Source of the DNA: an uncultured Acinetobacter sp.
Lineage (GTDB): Bacteria; Cyanobacteriota; Vampirovibrionia; Gastranaerophilales; Gastranaerophilaceae
Assembly (NCBI GenBank): GCA_946623365.1
Contig: CAMORE010000002.1
Coordinates: 1 to 39,188, forward strand
Direction of reading: 5' to 3'
DNA: 39,188 nucleotides
Part shown: piece after piece, positions 7,546 to 15,652 of the stretch
How the letters are laid out: each line of letters begins with the position of its first letter
Position numbering within the stretch: the stretch's first letter is position 1
The notes under the pieces: generated by a model
What the model saw: only the letters and a program-made list of their open reading frames with translations
What the model was told of the DNA's origin: nothing
Database searches by the model: none
Position numbers and translations under genes: made by a program

Positions 7546-7884
7546 ATGTTTAGACAGATAGCTCCTATAATTTTATTATTGATTTCTAATATATTTATGA
7601 CATTTGCTTGGTATGGACATTTAAAACACAGGAGTCTGCCTCTTTTGATAGTTATACTTGCAAGTTGGGGAATTGCATTCTTTGAATATTGTTTTCAGGT
7701 TCCTGCAAATAGAATCGGTTATTCGGTATATAATGCAGCACAGTTAAAAACAATACAAGAAATCATAACGCTCTCTGTATTTGCTTTTTTTTCAGTATTG
7801 TATTTAAAAGAAGAATTCCGCTGGAATTATTTGATAGGCTTTATTTTTATAGTGCTCGCTGCTTTCTTTATATTTAAAAAATAA
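7546..7884 (+). CDS. DMT superfamily small membrane protein (DUF486)
   Basis: The 112-residue product has four predicted membrane helices, at about residues 5-22, 30-48, 68-86 and 92-110. The family-typical FEYCFQVPANRIGY lies in the middle, followed by QLKTIQEIITL, both characteristic of DUF486 proteins of the drug/metabolite transporter superfamily. Function is unknown; such small proteins may work as dimers. AGAGGT lies before the ATG. It ends 7 bases before the stop of the convergent gene, and no terminator is visible between them. Confidence 0.85.
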   Translation: MFRQIAPIILLLISNIFMTFAWYGHLKHRSLPLLIVILASWGIAFFEYCFQVPANRIGYSVYNAAQLKTIQEIITLSVFAFFSVLYLKEEFRWNYLIGFIFIVLAAFFIFKK

Positions 7885-7891
7885 TCAATAT

Positions 7892-8791
7892 TTATGTATT
7901 CTGAAATAACATTTTTTTCCTAATAGAAATTGGAAGCGGTGCATTTTGCTTTATCCTATCACTTATACATGTTTTTGCTATATCAGTACAATTACTTCTT
8001 TTTGTTGTCACTTTTAACTTTTTAATCATATTTGCAATAGCAAAATCTAAATCTTCTTCTTTTGTATATGGCTTTTTAAGCATTACATTATCTGTATAGG
8101 ATTTATCAGTTATAGTTGTTTTGTGACCGTTTAATTCCATTTCTGTACCAATATACTTGGAACAGAGATATTTATTGTTAATATTTATGATATTTCCTGC
8201 TTTATCTTGAATTGTGTAACTTATCAATTCGTTATCTTTATTAATTTTAGTTACTTTTATCGTTTGGGTATTATCGGAATATTCAACAATTCTGTCTAAA
8301 ATATCATATCGATATTCCTGCTTTGTAATTTCTTTAGAGTTTACGATGATTGTTCTGCTGTTGACTCTTTCCAGCTCATCATACCCGTATTGTACTTCAT
8401 AACGATTATTATCTACGCTTTTTTGTATTGATATTATTTTATCACTTTTGTTATAAAAGAATTTTGAAGTTGATGTAATACTACCGGAATTATCATATTT
8501 AATCTTTTTTAATAATAGTCCTTTTTCATAATATTCATCTGAGTATAAAATATTATTACGATAATGCTTTATACATGAAACAGACGAACCTTCATAGTAT
8601 ATTTTTTTCAGCAATTCTCCCGTATCTGAAAAGTATGCGGCATATTCAAGTTCTCCATCCGCATTCTTAATTAACTTAACACCGAAATCGGGCAGAATTA
8701 ATTTATTAGCATCCTGATTATTTACAAGTTCCGAATACTTTTTATATTGCAATAATTCTATTGGTATTGATATGTATCCAATCTCTTCCAT
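7892..8791 (-). CDS. YD/MORN-like repeat protein, cytoplasmic
   Basis: This is an unknown protein of about 299 residues. Residues 50-210 hold degenerate ~20-residue repeats of the type 'Y-x-x-x-G-x-L-x-K-x-x-Y' (FSDTGELLKKIYY, YEKGLLLKKIKYD, YDELERVNSRTI, YDILDRIVEYSD). They resemble YD/RHS or YwqK-like beta repeats. No signal peptide or membrane segment is visible. The track starts at a TTG (8809). I prefer the ATG at 8791, with GAGGA about 11 bases before it. A good copy of the GCAATT-N15-ACTTTATATATATA element lies upstream. The C-terminal third is Lys-rich. Function unknown. Confidence 0.75.
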   Translation of the reverse strand: MEEIGYISIPIELLQYKKYSELVNNQDANKLILPDFGVKLIKNADGELEYAAYFSDTGELLKKIYYEGSSVSCIKHYRNNILYSDEYYEKGLLLKKIKYDNSGSITSTSKFFYNKSDKIISIQKSVDNNRYEVQYGYDELERVNSRTIIVNSKEITKQEYRYDILDRIVEYSDNTQTIKVTKINKDNELISYTIQDKAGNIININNKYLCSKYIGTEMELNGHKTTITDKSYTDNVMLKKPYTKEEDLDFAIANMIKKLKVTTKRSNCTDIAKTCISDRIKQNAPLPISIRKKMLFQNT

Positions 8792-8828
8792 TAAAATTGC
8801 TATCCTCAACTATTTTAATAATTTTCCT

Positions 8829-8863
8829 TATATATATAAAGTAAAATTCTGTTGAAGAATTGC
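8829..8863 (-). promoter_or_regulatory. Bipartite element upstream of the YD-repeat gene
   Basis: Read on the minus strand: GCAATT, 15 bases, then ACTTTATATATATA, an exact match to the copies before the genes at 28396 and 36323. It ends 37 bases before the start codon. It is probably a promoter, with TATATATA as the -10 region. Confidence 0.7.
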
Positions 8864-8888
8864 GTTATTTTAAAATTTTGTTACAAAA

Positions 8889-9584
8889 CTACACATTTAA
8901 TTTGTAACCGCCACCGTATACCGTTTCGATATATTGTTTTCCGTCAGATATTTTGTTGATTTTTGAACGAAGATGACGGATATGGACTCTTATCGTTTCA
9001 ACATTGTCATCAGGCTCGTATCCCCAAATTTCCTTGAGTAGTTTAGCACCTGAAACCATATTCCCATGATTTTGAAACAGCAAATTGAATATATCAAACT
9101 CTATTGGGGTTAACTTTTGTACTTTATCTTGTATCTTAACACTATATGTTTCCGGTATTAAGGTAATTTCTTTATATGTTAATAACTCTCTTACGGCTGA
9201 AGATTTTGGTATTTGTTTCGTCCTTTTTAACAGTGCTCTCACTCTGACAATAAGTTCATCAATCTCAAAAGGTTTAGTTAAATAATCATCCACACCGATA
9301 TTAAAACCGTTTATTTTATCATTTAATTGTGATAACGCTGTCAGCATAAGTATCGGAGTTTCGGCAATATCTGCACATTGACGAATTCTTTGCGCTACAG
9401 TAAATCCGTCAACCTCCGGCATCATTACATCCAACACTATCAATGCCGGTTCTTCCTGTTTAGCTTTTGCAAATCCTTCTATTCCGTTGAATGCCTGCAT
9501 TACTTCGTACCCTTGAAGTTCAAGATTAATTTTGATTAATTCATTTATTGCCTGATCATCGTCGATTATAAGTATTTTTGCCAT
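8889..9584 (-). CDS. OmpR/PhoB-family response regulator (orphan)
   Basis: This is a two-component response regulator. The receiver domain (residues 1-120) has the acidic pocket DDD at 8-10, the phospho-acceptor Asp at about 52 (LIVLDVMMPEVDG), the Thr of MLTA and the Lys of LTKPFE. The C-terminal winged-helix DNA-binding domain spans about 133-230 (LTPIEFDIFNLL, then RVHIRHLRSKI and YGGGYKL). No histidine kinase lies beside it. Its ATG follows the rmuC stop directly, and its AGGAGGGG ribosome binding site lies inside rmuC, so translation is likely coupled. Target genes cannot be told from the sequence. Confidence 0.93.
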   Translation of the reverse strand: MAKILIIDDDQAINELIKINLELQGYEVMQAFNGIEGFAKAKQEEPALIVLDVMMPEVDGFTVAQRIRQCADIAETPILMLTALSQLNDKINGFNIGVDDYLTKPFEIDELIVRVRALLKRTKQIPKSSAVRELLTYKEITLIPETYSVKIQDKVQKLTPIEFDIFNLLFQNHGNMVSGAKLLKEIWGYEPDDNVETIRVHIRHLRSKINKISDGKQYIETVYGGGYKLNV

Positions 9585-10721
9585 TTATACAACCCCTCCT
9601 GCAATCTCGTCTTCGACTGTGCTGTATTCTTCCAGTAATTCTTGCGGAATATTTTTTGTGGAATTTATTCCATATTTTTTCAATTCATTTATCTGTGAAA
9701 AAATGCTTGGTTTATTTTTATTTGTTCTTCTAAACCTATTAATTACTGTTGTAAATTCTTGAGAAAGCTTTTCAAAATCTTTTTGCATAGTTAATAATTC
9801 ATTACAAAAGTGAACAAATGTATCATATAGATTCGTTCCTGCTTCAACAATTTGTTGAACATTTTCATTTTGTTTCTGTTGAATAAATAATTGATTTACT
9901 AATCTTATAATTACAAGAAGAGAAGAAGTACCTGCTATTATTATATTTGATTTATATGCCAAATTTACAATATCGGAATCCTCGTATAGCAAGCTTACAC
10001 TTGACTCAATCGGCATATACATAATTATAAAATCAGGTTGGTTGATGTCAGGAATATTATTATAATTTTTATTTGCCAGCTCTGATATTCTTTTTTTGAC
10101 TTCCGTTTTATAATCTTTAAGTCTCGATTTATCTTTAATATATTCAATATAACTTGATAAAGTAACTTTGGAATCAATTATTAAATGCCTGTTATCAGGT
10201 AAGTTTATTACAATATCAGGTCTGATATTATGAATCTCGTTATCTTTTATATTCTCGGAACTTGTTGAGTACTGCTTGATATAATGGATTCCCTCTACCA
10301 TGCCGGAATACTGCAAAACTGATTCGAGTATATTTTCACCATATGAACCTTTTATGTTTTGGTTCTTCGTTAGAGCTTCCGTTAAATTTCTTGCTTCTTC
10401 TTCTATTTTTTTATTATTTTTTTCTAAAATATTAAGTTGATCTATAATCTTTACAGTATTTTCAACTCCGTTAATATTAAACTTATCAACCTTTTCTTTA
10501 AAAGTTCCAAGCTCTTTTGTCAAAGGCAATAGTTTTTCTTCCAATGCTTCTCTGTTTTGTTTTCTTAAATCTTCTTGCTCTGTTTTTATAGTATCATTTG
10601 CTATTTTAACAAAATCCTGTTTTATAACTTTTTTTAAATAAAAAAATATTACAAACAACATTGGTAACGAGCAACACAATCCCATTACAAAAAAAAGCAT
10701 ATTTATAAATATTAACTTCAC
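9585..10721 (-). CDS. rmuC: RmuC-family protein
   Basis: RmuC proteins carry a PD-(D/E)XK-like nuclease fold and limit DNA rearrangement at inverted repeats; their exact activity is not settled. The 378-residue product has an N-terminal membrane anchor (residues 5-28), a coiled coil (about 40-125) and the RmuC core with GSYGENILESVL, RPDIVINLPDNRHLIIDSKV and a later PDFIIMYMPIE. Start is GTG at 10721, so the anchor is included. It overlaps functionally with the response regulator gene (zero gap). An imperfect hairpin lies just upstream. Confidence 0.9.
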   Translation of the reverse strand: MKLIFINMLFFVMGLCCSLPMLFVIFFYLKKVIKQDFVKIANDTIKTEQEDLRKQNREALEEKLLPLTKELGTFKEKVDKFNINGVENTVKIIDQLNILEKNNKKIEEEARNLTEALTKNQNIKGSYGENILESVLQYSGMVEGIHYIKQYSTSSENIKDNEIHNIRPDIVINLPDNRHLIIDSKVTLSSYIEYIKDKSRLKDYKTEVKKRISELANKNYNNIPDINQPDFIIMYMPIESSVSLLYEDSDIVNLAYKSNIIIAGTSSLLVIIRLVNQLFIQQKQNENVQQIVEAGTNLYDTFVHFCNELLTMQKDFEKLSQEFTTVINRFRRTNKNKPSIFSQINELKKYGINSTKNIPQELLEEYSTVEDEIAGGVV

Positions 10722-10738
10722 TTTTACACCGCCAAATC

Positions 10739-10776
10739 AAATAACAAGTTGAAAAAATTTTTCCAACTTGTTATTT
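10739..10776 (-). terminator. Hairpin between the BI-1 gene and rmuC
   Basis: AAATAACAAGTTG and CAACTTGTTATTT form a 13-bp stem with an A6/T5 core loop. It lies 7 bases after the BI-1 gene stop on the minus strand. The T run after it is short, so termination may be partial, or it may be an mRNA-stabilising 3' hairpin. Confidence 0.6.
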
Positions 10777-10782
10777 GCATTA

Positions 10783-11514
10783 TTATTTTCTTTCATTCAA
10801 CTTTGCAAGTAATCGCAAGATTTCTAAATACAACCATACTAATGTTACCATTAAGCCAAATGCTCCATACCATTCAAAATCTTTAGGAAGCATCATTTGT
10901 TCACCCTTTTCAATAAAATCGAAATCAAGGATAAGATTTAAAGCTGCAACAACAACTATTACAAGACTTACCAAAATTCCTGCAGGTGAAGCTGAGTTTA
11001 TAATAGGAACCTGCATATGCAAAAATAATCTGCCAATCAAATCAACCAGATAGATTCCTGCTATTGATAAAGTTGATATAAATATTACACTTCTGAATTT
11101 ATCTGTTGCTCTGATTAAATTCATTTTATACAAAATAAGCATAGAAAATAATGCTGCAAACGTTCCGGCAACAGCTTGTACAACAATGCCGGGGAATTGT
11201 GTTTCAAATATTGCCGAGATTCCGCCTATTGCACATCCTTCACAAACCGCATAAACCGGAATTAAATATTTATTTCTTGTAAAAGAAATAATTATAGCCA
11301 ATATAAATCCTACAATTGTACCGCCGCCTGTCAGCATCATTGCTAAATCAGTATACCCAGCAGTCATTCTTGACCATACAAATGTTGCCGCACATACAAG
11401 CAGCAAGCCGAGAAAAGCTGTTACTTGAATAGTTCCGTTAATTGTCATCGGCATGCCGTCAAGAACTCTTTCCTGTTCATTGAATTTATTTTCATTTAAA
11501 ATAGGATTCGCCAT
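10783..11514 (-). CDS. Bax inhibitor-1/YccA family membrane protein
   Basis: Proteins of this family (the MANP-type bacterial branch) are seven-helix inner-membrane proteins related to BI-1/BsYetJ, which leak calcium in a pH-dependent way in B. subtilis. The 243-residue product has a polar N-terminal arm (MANPILNENKF) and about seven hydrophobic helices from residue 28. The conserved C-terminal acidic part LDFDFIEKGEQ is followed by the amphipathic segment FEWYGAFGLMVTLVWLYLEILRLL. AAGGAGGG precedes the ATG. A TATAAT on the minus strand (plus coordinates 11546-11551) is a likely -10. It is probably monocistronic. Confidence 0.9.
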   Translation of the reverse strand: MANPILNENKFNEQERVLDGMPMTINGTIQVTAFLGLLLVCAATFVWSRMTAGYTDLAMMLTGGGTIVGFILAIIISFTRNKYLIPVYAVCEGCAIGGISAIFETQFPGIVVQAVAGTFAALFSMLILYKMNLIRATDKFRSVIFISTLSIAGIYLVDLIGRLFLHMQVPIINSASPAGILVSLVIVVVAALNLILDFDFIEKGEQMMLPKDFEWYGAFGLMVTLVWLYLEILRLLAKLNERK

Positions 11515-11590
11515 ATATCCCCTCCTTATAATCTATCCTAAAAGTATTATATCATATGTATAAAGAGAATAAAATGAATTTAATCTTTTT

Positions 11591-12493
11591 TTAATGTAAA
11601 AGAAAAATATAATAAACAGCTGCAATTGCCAAAGCAGGAACATACGGAAGGTAATTTTTTCTTTTTGCAGTCCTTATACCTCTCATTGTTCCATATATTA
11701 AAAATAATCCGGATATACCTACACAAACAAGCATCCACACATTTTGGAATAAGGTATAAAAAGTAACTAAAGACAGCGTAAACAGAATAAAAGAAATACA
11801 TGTAAGTTTATCATTTTCTTTATACTTATTATACAAAAATATCGGAAGGATAAACAACATAGATGCAAACAAGCTCAAACAAAGCACAAAAACGATACTC
11901 TTAACTCCAAAAATTGCACCTAACGCTCCGGCTACATATGTATCCGCTTCACCCATAGCTCTATTTCCGGCAATCAAAAACCCCAGTCGTGCAAAAAGTT
12001 CCATTATAACAGCACCCGCTATCAAGCCTAAAACAGAATATAAAACTCCGGATAAACCTAGAGACAACCAAGAATAAATAATTCCGCTTATTGCTAATAT
12101 TATTGCAATATTACAATCCACCAATTTTTCTTTTATATCAGTCATTGTCATTATTAATAAGCAAGAAAGCCAAAAAATTACAAAACAAGTTTTATAGCTG
12201 CTTCCGAACACAAAAAAAGAATATCCGAACATAAACATTGTTAATAGTTCTATTATCGGATATTGTATACTTATTTTTTCTTTACAAAAATAACATCTGC
12301 CTCTTAAAAAAATATAAGATAAAACCGGAATATTATGCCAAGGATACAACTTATGATTACATTTTGGGCATTTTGACGGCGGAAAAACGATGCTTTCTCC
12401 CGAAAGCGAGCGTAAAATTACAACATTATAAAAACTTCCCATACATAGACCAAAAATACAAACCCAAATTAATAAATAAGTGTTAAAATCCAT
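11591..12493 (-). CDS. pilD: Type IV prepilin peptidase (A24 family)
   Basis: It cleaves and N-methylates type IV prepilins and pseudopilins at the inner membrane. The 300-residue product has the N-terminal domain with the two zinc-binding CxxC pairs (CPKCNHKL, CYFCKEK) and about eight membrane helices. The first catalytic Asp is in MTDIKEKLVD. The second catalytic motif, normally GxGD, reads GEAD (MGEADTYVAGALGA): Asp is kept but Gly is Ala. The start is three bases after the sigma-factor stop, and GGAG lies inside that gene, so the two are translationally coupled. No pilin genes are in the window. Confidence 0.92.
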   Translation of the reverse strand: MDFNTYLLIWVCIFGLCMGSFYNVVILRSLSGESIVFPPSKCPKCNHKLYPWHNIPVLSYIFLRGRCYFCKEKISIQYPIIELLTMFMFGYSFFVFGSSYKTCFVIFWLSCLLIMTMTDIKEKLVDCNIAIILAISGIIYSWLSLGLSGVLYSVLGLIAGAVIMELFARLGFLIAGNRAMGEADTYVAGALGAIFGVKSIVFVLCLSLFASMLFILPIFLYNKYKENDKLTCISFILFTLSLVTFYTLFQNVWMLVCVGISGLFLIYGTMRGIRTAKRKNYLPYVPALAIAAVYYIFLLH

Positions 12494-12496
12494 TTA

Positions 12497-13306
12497 CTAT
12501 AACTCCATAAGGGACGAACCGAGCTGAGAGTCTGCTATCATCTGATGAAGCATTTCGAAAGCTTTTTTCAACTTTCTGGAAACCTGCATTTGTGAAAGTT
12601 TTGTTTTTATGGCAATCTCTTTTTGACTCAAATCATCATAATAATATAGTTCAATAAGCTGTCTGTACTCTTTTGGTAAACGAACTATAACAAGTTCCAA
12701 TATAAGACGGATATCCTCCATGTTTGACATTTCTTTGTAATTTTCTTGAGCAATGACTTCTTCGTATCCTAAGTTGTTCGAATCTGTCTTGTAAACATCA
12801 TCAAGTGATAATGTATTTTTTCTCCTATCTGATTGCAGTGCAAAATCAACATCTTTTTTAGAAACATTTAAAGCTTCTGCAACATATTCATTTGTTAATT
12901 CATTTAACTCATCAGGCGTCAATGTCGAGATAAAATTATTAATACGGAAAGATAATTCTTGTATGTGTCTTGGAACTTTTATCGTGTTCATTTTGTCCCT
13001 GATATAATGCTTTATCTCTCCGATAATTAAGCTGCCGGCATAGTATTTAAAGTTATTATTTATTTCAGGTGAAAAACTTTCAATAGCCTTTAACAATCCT
13101 ATAGAACCTGCTTGAATTAAATCTTCAATCGGGTCATAAGAACGTCTTGCAATTGTTCTTGCAATTCTTTTAACAATCGGAAGCATACGTGTAACAATCA
13201 ACGCTTTTGATTTTGCTTTATCCGCATTATTTTTTGCGCAGCGATAGTCTTGCAGCCATTCAGCTACTAATTCATACATCATTTGTTCTGATTGTTTGTC
13301 CTGCAA
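12497..13306 (-). CDS. sigF: Sigma-70 family group 3 (SigF/SigB-like) sigma factor
   Basis: The protein has the regions of an alternative sigma factor: region 2 (DPIEDLIQAGSIGLLKAIESF), the 2.4-3 linker with KVPRHIQELS, and a region 4 HTH (LSQKEIAIKTKLSQMQVSRKL). I move the start to a TTG at 13306, which has GAGGAG seven bases before it. The track start (13360) has no ribosome binding site, and 269 residues fits the family. The partner anti-sigma factor is not present. It is coupled to prepilin peptidase; in cyanobacteria SigF controls pilus genes, so a pilus link is reasonable but inferred. Confidence 0.9.
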   Translation of the reverse strand: MQDKQSEQMMYELVAEWLQDYRCAKNNADKAKSKALIVTRMLPIVKRIARTIARRSYDPIEDLIQAGSIGLLKAIESFSPEINNNFKYYAGSLIIGEIKHYIRDKMNTIKVPRHIQELSFRINNFISTLTPDELNELTNEYVAEALNVSKKDVDFALQSDRRKNTLSLDDVYKTDSNNLGYEEVIAQENYKEMSNMEDIRLILELVIVRLPKEYRQLIELYYYDDLSQKEIAIKTKLSQMQVSRKLKKAFEMLHQMIADSQLGSSLMEL

Positions 13307-13377
13307 AATCACTCTCCTCGTTAATATTACAATGATATCACGAGATTTATATATAAGCAATTTAATTTATTAAGCAA

Positions 13378-13860
13378 TTAAAAAATTTTGCCTTTAGCCT
13401 GATTTAATTCTAACATTAATTGTTTTGAATATCTTTCTTTTAGCCTGTCTAATTTTTCTTCAGCTTCTGTTATTCGAGCTTTTAAAACATCCAGATACGA
13501 TTCTTCGATATTTTCCAGCTTCGAAGCATAACGGTTAGTTCCCTCTATTACAAGATATGCATCCTGAAGATTCTGTTGGCATTCATTATGACCGCCGCTT
13601 ACTCTTCTGCCGTTAATTTTTGTATATGTATGATCTTCTCGGCGCTTATCTATTTCAATTTTAAATTCAGGCTGTTTTTTAGATTCACTTATTCTAAAAA
13701 GACTGTCTAAAAAATCTTTTGCATAATTCATGTTTTTCATTGAGCCTGAATTTATATTACTTTCTGCCATTTCAAATCCTTTTTTTAAATCATTTGTCGG
13801 CTTAATTTTTGATTTAAAATTTGTGGTCGGATTTACGTTGTTGATTGGGCTAATTAACAT
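13378..13860 (-). CDS. Unknown protein with N-terminal NFKS motif and C-terminal coiled coil
   Basis: This is a 160-residue protein without a signal peptide or membrane segment. It opens with a disordered stretch that includes NFKSK at residues 14-18, like other lineage-specific proteins here. The centre is charged (DKRREDHTYTKING), and the last 55 residues form a Glu/Lys-rich coiled coil (ITEAEEKLDRLKERYSKQL). GAAAGGAAC precedes the ATG. It lies between mlaE and the sigF gene on the same strand, 15 bases after mlaE and 71 bases before sigF. No known function. Confidence 0.75.
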   Translation of the reverse strand: MLISPINNVNPTTNFKSKIKPTNDLKKGFEMAESNINSGSMKNMNYAKDFLDSLFRISESKKQPEFKIEIDKRREDHTYTKINGRRVSGGHNECQQNLQDAYLVIEGTNRYASKLENIEESYLDVLKARITEAEEKLDRLKERYSKQLMLELNQAKGKIF

Positions 13861-13875
13861 AATTTGTTCCTTTCA

Positions 13876-14607
13876 TTATAAATAAAATATTAAATTCAAT
13901 ATAAAGTCAGCGGCAAGCATGTATACTGTCGATAATACAGCCGCTTTTGTGGTGGATACTCCAACATCCTTAGCTCCGCCTTTGGTTTCATAACCTTGTG
14001 TCGCACAAACAAGAGCTATTAGTATTCCAAAAACTATCCCTTTTAATAAACTAATATATATATCCCTCGCATTTAGCCAAAGCCAAACAGAATTTATATA
14101 TCTTGCAGGGTGAAGCCCGATTGTTGCATGCGAAACAAGAAGTCCGCCTGCAATACCGACTACTTCTGCTATCATTACTACCATTGGAACTGTTATTGCT
14201 GAAGCAATAATTCTTGGTGAAAAATAATATCCTACAGGATCTACTTTAAGTGTTTTTATTGCATCAACCTGAGACGTAACTTGCATATTTGCAATCTCTG
14301 CGGATATTGCAGTTCCTGCTCTTGCTCCGATTGCAAGGGCAACAAATCCGGGGGCAATTTCCCTTATCATGACAATTGCAATAGATCCGCCAATATACGC
14401 CTCTGCTCCTGACATAAGAAATTGCTTTGACACTTGTATTGCAATTACGGCAGCAGAAACAAAAGTTATTACCAATGATATTAAAAGCGAATCAAAACTT
14501 ATTAAAGCAGCTTGAGATAGAGCATGAGAAAACCTTGATTTTCCGCTAAATAAATAGCAGATACTTATCCATAGATTTATCATACATTTACCAAAGAATC
14601 TAATCAT
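13876..14607 (-). CDS. mlaE: MlaE-family ABC transporter permease
   Basis: MlaE is the membrane permease of the MlaFEDB-type system, which moves phospholipids between the two membranes of a diderm cell. The 243-residue product has five to six hydrophobic segments and the family core: IREIAPGFVALAIGARAGTAISAEIA, then QVDAIKTLKVDPVGYYFSPR, and GLLVSHATIGLHPARY. It overlaps the end of ilvE by 8 bases (ATGATTAG). The ATPase (mlaF) and the MCE protein (mlaD) are not adjacent. The gene supports a Gram-negative envelope. Confidence 0.93.
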   Translation of the reverse strand: MIRFFGKCMINLWISICYLFSGKSRFSHALSQAALISFDSLLISLVITFVSAAVIAIQVSKQFLMSGAEAYIGGSIAIVMIREIAPGFVALAIGARAGTAISAEIANMQVTSQVDAIKTLKVDPVGYYFSPRIIASAITVPMVVMIAEVVGIAGGLLVSHATIGLHPARYINSVWLWLNARDIYISLLKGIVFGILIALVCATQGYETKGGAKDVGVSTTKAAVLSTVYMLAADFILNLIFYL

Positions 14608-15514
14608 AAATCGGAGTACACCATCCTTTAAATTTTTCTGACTTTCCTCTTACTACATCATAATATAAATTTTGTATTTTCCCTGTTATAGTTCCGGTTT
14701 TGCCGTCCCCGATAATGCGATGGTCTATACTCTCTACGGGAACAATTTGCGCTCCTGTTCCACAGCAGAAGCATTCATCCGCATTATATATTTCGGTTCT
14801 GTCAATAGTTCTTTCGGAAACAGGGATTCCGAGTTCTTGTGCTAATTCTAATACAGTATTTCTAGTTACACCTATTAATATATCATCAGTTATATTTGTT
14901 GTTGTAAGAACTCCGTTAAATACGAAAAATATGTTCATAGCGGAGCCTTCTGTAACATGTCCGGATTCAGATAACACAACTGCATCATCAAAACCCATTT
15001 CATGTGCATCGGTTTTTATGAGCGCAGAATTGGCATAAGCACCGCTAACCTTTGCTCTGGGAGGAATTGCATTATCAGAAGTTCTTCGCCAGCTTGATAC
15101 ACACAACTTTAATCCCTTGTCCGCATCAAAATAATTCCCGAACGGCGTTGTAAATATTAAAAAAGAATCTTCATTATCCGTTAAAGTCGGTCCGACTTTA
15201 ATAGCTGATTTATACAACGTAGGGCGAATGTATGCATCCGTTTTGTAGTTATTTTTCTTTAACAAATCTTTTGTAATTTGTTCGTATTCATCCAATGTAT
15301 ATGGAGAATTCATCCACATCACCTTGGCGCTTGCCAATAATCTTTTATAATGATCACGAACCCTGAAAGCGTACATCTGATTTTCTTCCGCATTATAATA
15401 TGCTCTAATTCCTTCAAAAACAGATGTCCCATATAAGAACGCGTGAGTTCTGACAGGTAAAACCGCTTTATCGGCTTCTACATAATTCCCGTTCATATAA
15501 ACGTATTCACTCAT
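14600..15514 (-). CDS. ilvE: Branched-chain amino acid aminotransferase
   Basis: This PLP fold-type IV enzyme makes Leu, Ile and Val from their 2-oxo acids using glutamate. The 304-residue product has the class IV signatures: HAFLYGTSVFEGIRAY at the start of the domain, the PLP lysine in RAKVSGAYANSAL, then EGSAMNIFFV and the phosphate-binding GVTRNTVLELA. The CCGTGAQI segment near the C terminus matches the branched-chain group, not D-alanine aminotransferase. AGGAG lies nine bases before the ATG. It overlaps mlaE by 8 bases, so the pair is translated from one mRNA although the functions are unrelated. Confidence 0.95.
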   Translation of the reverse strand: MSEYVYMNGNYVEADKAVLPVRTHAFLYGTSVFEGIRAYYNAEENQMYAFRVRDHYKRLLASAKVMWMNSPYTLDEYEQITKDLLKKNNYKTDAYIRPTLYKSAIKVGPTLTDNEDSFLIFTTPFGNYFDADKGLKLCVSSWRRTSDNAIPPRAKVSGAYANSALIKTDAHEMGFDDAVVLSESGHVTEGSAMNIFFVFNGVLTTTNITDDILIGVTRNTVLELAQELGIPVSERTIDRTEIYNADECFCCGTGAQIVPVESIDHRIIGDGKTGTITGKIQNLYYDVVRGKSEKFKGWCTPIYD

Positions 15515-15593
15515 TCCCTAATCTCCTATCCAAACAATTATACTACAAGTTTTGGTCAGAGTTTTATCTTTGTAAAAATTTGTTACAACAAAG

Positions 15594-15628
15594 TCAATTT
15601 TTTGAAAGATAAAGTTTTTATATATGTA
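15594..15628 (+). promoter_or_regulatory. Bipartite element (variant) upstream of the EF-hand gene
   Basis: TCAATT, 15 bases, then TTTTTATATATGTA. It differs from the three exact copies at one base in the first half-site and three in the second, with the same 15-base gap. It ends 24 bases before the ATG of the EF-hand gene. Confidence 0.5.
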
Positions 15629-15652
15629 TAAGATTATGTGTGGAGGCAAATT

